DNA from: Spongilla lacustris
Lineage: Eukaryota; Porifera; Demospongiae; Spongillida; Spongillidae
Assembly (NCBI GenBank): GCA_949361645.1
Contig: OX442415.1
Location: 18,627,269 to 18,691,268, forward strand
Reading direction: 5' to 3'
Length of the DNA stretch: 64,000 nt
The position numbers were made by a program, and so were the translations under genes. The notes beneath the pieces were generated by a model that was given only the letters and a program-made list of their open reading frames with translations, made no database searches and was not told where the DNA came from. Below, in pieces: positions 58,411 to 64,000 of this stretch (its first letter is position 1; the number at the start of each line of letters is the position of its first letter).

Positions 58411-59711
58411 GCATCCATCAATAGTCATGGGAGCTGGTCCCATTGGTCCCTGGGTCCAGCGTTGACTCTACGTGCAGTGAAGGACAGGTATTGGGCAGGA
58501 GGGCCGTGGCCCAGTGTGTCGGGCACCTGCAGTGAGGGCTAATGGTTCCATTGGTTCCTTGAACTTGCAATGAACGATAAATAGTGGGTGCGGGGAGGGG
58601 GCTGGACCCAGGGGATCTGCTACATATACATGTAAGTCCATTTGCAGTGAGGGCTAATAGTTCCACTGGTAGTGTTGGGAGGGGGCATGTGTGGCTTCCC
58701 TTGGTACATGCACATGTAGTTAACGGCTCCCCTGAATTGTGGGAGCTGCCAACTCCATTTGTAGCGAGAGGGTTAGTAGTGACTCCGCTGGTATTGTGGA
58801 AGCTGACCCCATTGGTTAAATGGTGGTTCATGTGTAGGGTCTGATATGGGCGGGTGGTTCCATAGTAGTGCGGGTTGGTAGCTCTGCATGGCATCTGTTG
58901 GTTATGCTGGGCTGCTGTCTGGACTTGTAATGTAGTGAAGCCCCATGCGTGGGGGTGGGGCTATTGGCTCTTTTAGTGATTTAGCGGCTGTTTACTCCCT
59001 ACAACCGCCATCGTCAGTGGTATGACCGCCATCACTACCGTTCTCAACCTCCCCATCCTCGTCGAATATCGACCGTCGTATCCGTACCGCTCGAACTCGT
59101 CCGCGGATTGAAACTCTTACGAGCTTGTCTTCAGTGGATCTCGCCGCATCGTTTATCTATACACAGAAGATAACGAATAACAACTGTGACAGGGACGATA
59201 GATTTAAAAAAAAACTGACCCAGCTAGCTAGCGCAGTAGAGGTGTGGCTATAAGTTATCAAAGTCTCAGCCCACAGGAAGTTGTTGCATATTCATATCAT
59301 TTGGTATGGAAGCAGTTCACGCACGTACAACGGCGCGATTCGAGCGGGAAACTTGTACCAACTTTGCGCCGCTGTATCTCAGTAACGCATGACATAAAAA
59401 TTAACGAACAGAACAAATCGATAGGTATACGACCTCTCTACCTACAAACCGAATTTGAAGCAAATTGATTACTCCTACCAAAAGTTATGGCGGGTTTGAA
59501 CCCAGTGGGGTATCGAACGTTGCAATACTGGTACGGAGTAAGTGAAAGATTCCAAAATGTATTTTACCATAGAGAAATGGTATAGTATGAAGTGCTGAAA
59601 ATAGGATGTCGATAGCTTTAACCGTTGGGAAGTTATAGCTATTTAAACGTAAAGGTATTTTATAAGATTTTATATATTTATACGAGGGCTCATTTTGTCG
59701 GAAACTGTCCC

Positions 59712-60154
59712 ATATAATTATATATATATTTACAAGAATAAATAAACGTGTTGAGCATATACAAACAATGAATGGGTCATGTTCAAGTAGTACACAACTG
59801 TTTCTTCGTACCATGCAGGACTTAATGATTGATCATGACCTGTCGATCGCAATGTAATTTTGAGACACGCTAGGAAACTTTATTAACTGCATCAGTCTGC
59901 ATGTTCTCAGCCGGGTAATATACATACATCTGTCAAAACATAGGCTTCCGCTCATTTCTATCAGGGCTCCGGAGGCAACGTAGATTATTACATCAACCAG
60001 CCCTCCCGCGCGAGATGCAGTGCAGTACATGGAATATTTTTACATGAAAGCCACATGCAGTTTCAGAGCAAATTCAGTGCTTCCGACAGCACTATAATAA
60101 GTAAACAGTTTTGAAGTCACAAGTAAGTCATCGTTATTGAATGGCATATACGTA
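59712..60154. other. Right flank of the giant element, no gene seen
   Basis: AT-rich DNA directly after the element tip, starting ATATAATTATATATATAT, then unremarkable sequence up to the gap. Confidence 0.4.
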
Positions 60155-60354
60155 NNNNNNNNNNNNNNNNNNNNNNNNNNNNNNNNNNNNNNNNNNNNNN
60201 NNNNNNNNNNNNNNNNNNNNNNNNNNNNNNNNNNNNNNNNNNNNNNNNNNNNNNNNNNNNNNNNNNNNNNNNNNNNNNNNNNNNNNNNNNNNNNNNNNNN
60301 NNNNNNNNNNNNNNNNNNNNNNNNNNNNNNNNNNNNNNNNNNNNNNNNNNNNNN
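60155..60354. other. Assembly gap (200 N)
   Basis: Two hundred undetermined bases, a length that suggests an estimated or default scaffold gap rather than a measured one. Confidence 1.
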
Positions 60355-61975
60355 CACGAGGTAACTTATTTAACTACTGTTACTAATACATATTAGCTTC
60401 CTGGAGCACATATGTGAACTTCATTTATATGGATGTCAACCATCTATGGATGTTGCATCCCAAGCAATCGTTATGTTATCAGTGGAAGTCAATATATCTC
60501 CAGCCCATATATGTCCCTTAAAACTCATATAACTCATATAACTGTAAGCCATATCATATCGCTTCATTGAACATTCATGCAGATCTATGCATGCATTTCA
60601 ACAACCATCTTTGCTGTACTTGAGGATAAACTTTGTATCTTTTGTAAAGAAAACATGTCTATCTCCTCGTTAATTAATTTATACAGTTGATTTTATAACA
60701 CTAATATGCATACGAGTTATAGCTTGTTTCATTTTTGTCAACTTGGCTTTCAAGATACCAATCTGATCCGCTCGATTTGATTATATCCACTCTGGCTGTA
60801 ATATTGCTTATCTCCCTCCTATGAATAATATATTTTCACAATCACCCCTTAAGCCTTTTGGTGGGTGGTGATACTTCTGTGTACTGATGAACTCTTCAAG
60901 AATTTGCTGAGCTCAACTTTGTCATAATAAATTGGTATTGTACGAATTTAACTTAGAAGTTGTGCAATAGCATCCACATTTTTAAAAAATCCTTATAATG
61001 TGCACACTATTTGCACTTGTAACACTTAATTCAATTTTCTGGCTCCATGAAATTAATGCTATTCATATCATGTTCAGGGTATGAGCTATTGTGGTGTAAG
61101 TCTTCAAATATTCGGAAATGCAGCTACAGAACTTAGTGTTCCTTTAAAAAGTATCATTTCTTCATTTATTTCTTTATGCGTCTCAATCAGCGGCTCAGTG
61201 TAGTGATCTGATAAAGTATGGCGACTGATTCAAAAGTATAAACAAATGTACTTTTTACGCCAAAAATTCGAAAGTATACGCACGTAGATCATGCATGTAC
61301 GGTGTTTAAACGTATATAGGTATGAATTAATAAGTAAAATGTTGTAATTATGTGATTCTATGGTGGATTGAATTACACAATTGTACAAAGAAGAGCATTG
61401 TAAGTCTAATTACTACACTTCCTAATTGGGTATTGATTCATACTATAAATTCTGTCTTGAGGTATATACCGGTAGCTGTCACACATTCAATGGCGGGGCT
61501 GAAGAGGAGCCATGCATTGCGTAAAAGTCAGATCGTTCTGCAAGTTTCATTATACATGTAGGTAGAGATGGCTAGCTAGAGATGGCTGGCCTACAACATT
61601 TATTTATGTTTTTGAGGAGGTATCATCCTTGGAAGAATAAAATACGCAACGTTAACGTCGATTATAGAATACTGCATATCATGCAGCGAGAAAGTGCCTT
61701 CAATCTTAATTGCGACCTATAATACATTCACAAGTCCGCGCACGCACATTAATTATATCACTGATGCACTTTGTGACTGAAGTTTACGAGAGGTATAGCT
61801 AGGTTTTTTTTTGAAAATGTAGTGTTACCCGGATAGTTTGCAGAGGATAAAGTATCGAATCGCGTAGTTTTGATGTGCATGGCGACTATACCGAAAGCCA
61901 GTTCACTGCTAGGCACATGCAGCTCTGGTTGGCGCGAGTAACGATCGCCATTGCTATACATAGTAATGCCGACCA
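60355..61975. other. AT-rich stretch without a supported gene
   Basis: Open frames do not exceed 70 codons and none is recognisable. No transposon ends are evident before the hAT element that starts at 61984. Confidence 0.4.
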
Positions 61976-62030
61976 CTGTACAGCACGGTTGCCGAAGGCC
62001 AGTCCGGCCAGGCCGGCAGGCCGGTGTCGT

Positions 62031-62819
62031 AGTGTACAATGTCCCGCCTACAATTTGTCCCCCCGGACGTTTTGCACAAGTGTACAATGTCCCCCCGGAC
62101 ATTCTGCACTAGTGTACAATGTCCCCCCGGACAATCTACACTATAGGGCAAAATGTCCCACTCCAGGGTAAAATGTCCCCCCTCATAACATATTATTTCA
62201 TCTATGACAATGCTGGGAAACTTTAATGCAATCCTAGTATGGACTGTATAAAAGGGTGGTATTTTCAAATACGGCTACCGTATCGCACAACGGCAGTACA
62301 CGGGATCGCTTTGACGCCATTACTCGTAGCTCCTAAGGCTAAGCTGCATGCATGTCGTTCCGCCGCTTGAAATGCTCATTGAAACCAATACTGACACACA
62401 CTTAGAATTTTAGTATTAAAATTCCTTAACGAATTCACAGCACTTATCCTTTCTGTTGTCAATGCTCTCATTGAAACCGTAAGGATCGAGTGGTGAAGAT
62501 TTGTTGATAGTACAACCAATCATGATCAGTCGGGTACCCAGACTAAAACCCATCCTATAAATAGCTTAAAAACCATGCATCCTGCGTGTAAAAACCTTAC
62601 TGTGATTGAGCGTCCAGGGTGGGAATAGATATGATCCGACCCCGGTTTTGTCGAAAAAAAAGAAACAGAGTAGAGCCACATCTATTTCCATCCAGGACGC
62701 ACAATCCGGGCAGGATGGTTTTTACGCTATATAAGGACGGGGTTTTGTTAAAGCCAGCCTGTTGGACGTTTATCACTGTTTCTTTTGTTATCCTATATAT
62801 ATATATAGGTAGGACTAGT

Positions 62820-62886
<67 letters not shown>

Positions 62887-63004
62887 GGGGGGGCATTTTA
62901 CCCTAGGGGGGGACAGTTTGCCCTAGTGCAGAATGTCCGGGGGGACATTGTGCACTAGTGCAGAATGTCCGGGGGACATTCTGCACGGGGGGACAATCCA
63001 CCCT
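62031..63004. repeat. Fold-back-like insertion with arrays of near-palindromic 32-bp units
   Basis: At the left, units of the form AGTGTACAATGTCCCCCCGG plus ACATTCTGCACT repeat with variations (62031-62181). At the right, AGTGCAGAATGTCCGGGGGG plus ACATTGTGCACT repeats (62893-63004). Each unit is itself close to palindromic, and the two arrays are inverted relative to each other. The enclosed 700 bp has no gene. A (TG)n run (62820-62880) abuts the right array. Confidence 0.7.
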
Positions 63005-63419
63005 CCCACACCGGGATCCACCCACTTATTATAATAAATTATTAATTCATTTCGCGATGTCTATTGTAATTTATTTTAATTTAAAATAAAATACAAAGGA
63101 AAAAATACCATACTCAGGCACATGCACATAATAAATAACGCATACATATTCTATTCATAAGCTGATGGGTAGTCCAGCCCCGTCATCCATGTGCACTGCA
63201 CTTCTCCATTTCACTCTGCTTCCTCTTATGCACAGATTTGTAGCTCTTAGTATAGCAAATGCCAACGTCGCCCTTACCCATCCAGTCCCTTCACTTAGTG
63301 GTTTTTCCCACTTTAATGCTAGTCAATCAGCTGGTAATGGTTACAATTTACAAATTACAGATACAGAAACTGAGTCTGAGATACATAACATGCAGTGATG
63401 CAAACAGCGCGCTTGCTAT

Positions 63420-63537
63420 CTAAATACTTGTAATTAACCATGCATTGTGCTTCAGCATGACAAACGCCTACAAACGTTGAGGGAGAAGGTTCCATCTCTG
63501 GCGCTGTTGAATCAGCTTAGCTCGCGAAAACACCCGC
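63420..63537 (-). pseudogene. hAT transposase C-terminal relic
   Basis: The minus strand reads SERVFSRAKLIQQRQRWNLL then PQRL, a TAG, and AFVMLKHNAWLI. SERxFSxAxxxxxxRRxxLxPxxxexLxxLxxN is the signature of the hAT C-terminal dimerisation region. The stop codon in the middle and the absence of the rest of the protein show it is dead. Its orientation and place near the right end fit the element at 61984-63707. Confidence 0.8.
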
Positions 63538-64000
63538 TCGGATGGAGCTGAAGAAGTATAAATTGTTTAATAAAATCATAATGTTTGTGGTTAGCCATGA
63601 ATTTTTAATAAATTGTTTAATAACATCAATTTATCCGACCTGGCAGGCCGGGCCTTTCAGGCCGGCCGGTCACAAGCCGGACCCCGGCCTGACTTTCGGC
63701 AACCCTGCTGTACAGAGCGAAGCATGCAGGCTCCATCATATAAGCGGAATGCGTACAAATACAAATAAATATATACTGTACATATGTATGTGCAACCTGA
63801 TTTACTAGATTGTGTAAAGTACATTTGCTTTTCAAAGTTGATCAGTCCATGAACTAAGATTCATATACTGTATACATGCATGTACGTATATCCATTCAGT
63901 GCAACTACTGAAAACATACAATTGTATGAGGCTGCAAGAGTATAACAGAAATTGATCATGAGCTCTGTACATATTTTCTGTGACCAAGGAAAACTGGGAT

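Larger units (their letters stand above)
38797..59711. mobile_element. Giant TNP2-type DNA transposon, about 20.9 kb, with multi-kilobase inverted arms
   Basis: The left tip GGGACAGTTTCCGACAAAAT is repeated inverted at the right tip (ending 59711). The outermost 1.3 kb of each arm is nearly identical base for base: 38797-40089 and 58418-59711 differ in length by one base. The arms enclose a unique core of 9.3 kb with two divergent genes, a TNP2-like transposase (48202-52322, plus) and an unrecognised 573-residue protein (48147-44329, minus). CACTA-superfamily elements typically encode a TNP2-like transposase plus a second protein and have subterminal repeats, all seen here. Unlike plant members, the tips are not CACTA. 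Both flanks contain ATAATTATATATATAT, so the target duplication cannot be sized. The near-identity of the arms implies recent insertion or gene conversion between them. Confidence 0.88.
53158..59711. repeat. Right inverted arm of the giant element
   Basis: The inverted counterpart of 38797-43867, about 6.55 kb. It is longer because it carries about 17 tandem units against about 10 on the left, and it lacks the 867-bp insertion. The outer 1.3 kb matches the left arm almost perfectly. Confidence 0.88.
61984..63707. mobile_element. hAT transposon remnant with 8-bp target duplication
   Basis: Ends CACGGTTGCCGAA (left) and TTCGGCAACCCTG (right) are inverted with one mismatch, matching the common hAT terminus CAGGGTTGCC. 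CTGTACAG flanks both sides, at 61976-61983 and 63708-63715, the 8-bp duplication expected of hAT. A minus-strand transposase C-terminal relic lies at 63420-63537. Most of the interior (about 62031-63004) is another structured repeat. GGCCGGCAGGCCGG-type sequences follow each end. Confidence 0.9.

Noticed and set aside
60040..60386. Open frames through the gap
   Set aside because: They consist of undetermined bases.

Overview
The window is eukaryotic nuclear DNA from an invertebrate animal. Its genes have many short exons with GT/AG introns. It is AT-rich, full of (CA/TG)n runs and DNA-transposon relics, and has a 200-base assembly gap. A sponge or another early-branching metazoan fits the receptor and transposon types, but the sequence does not prove it.

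Three host genes are well supported. (1) A phospholipase B-like (PLBD) gene on the minus strand, about 15.97 to 6.23 kb, in about 18 exons; one of its introns holds a 3.5 kb minisatellite. (2) An intronless seven-transmembrane receptor on the plus strand, 17.8-18.8 kb. A divergent minus-strand relative at 4.55-5.53 kb is a pseudogene, and a third decayed copy lies at 5.87-6.11 kb. (3) A full-length P-glycoprotein (ABCB1-type) transporter on the minus strand, 31.42-24.50 kb, in about 17 exons. Unrecognised exons (about 20.6-21.5 kb) and a THAP-domain exon pair with an in-frame stop (33.36-33.74 kb) are less certain.

The outstanding object is a transposon of about 20.9 kb at 38797-59711. Its ends are perfect mirror copies beginning GGGACAG. 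Its inverted-repeat arms are about 5.1 kb (left) and 6.6 kb (right), and consist mostly of tandem units of about 280 bp. Between the arms are two divergently transcribed, intron-containing genes. One is a CACTA/TNP2-type transposase of about 1,119 codons, open except for one apparent 1-base deletion. The other encodes an unrecognised 573-residue protein whose seven exons join in frame. The left arm carries a later 867 bp insertion that is absent from the right arm, which serves as the empty site. A diverged end of the same family lies at 16185-16510, and a fragment of another TNP2-type transposase opens the window.

Other mobile DNA includes a hAT element with 8-bp target duplications (61984-63707) and two elements with 5-bp duplications (2697-3832, 31837-33226). 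There are also several palindromic MITE-like elements and decayed retroelement fragments. Exon boundaries were read by eye from splice signals and protein-family conservation; they have not been tested against transcripts.
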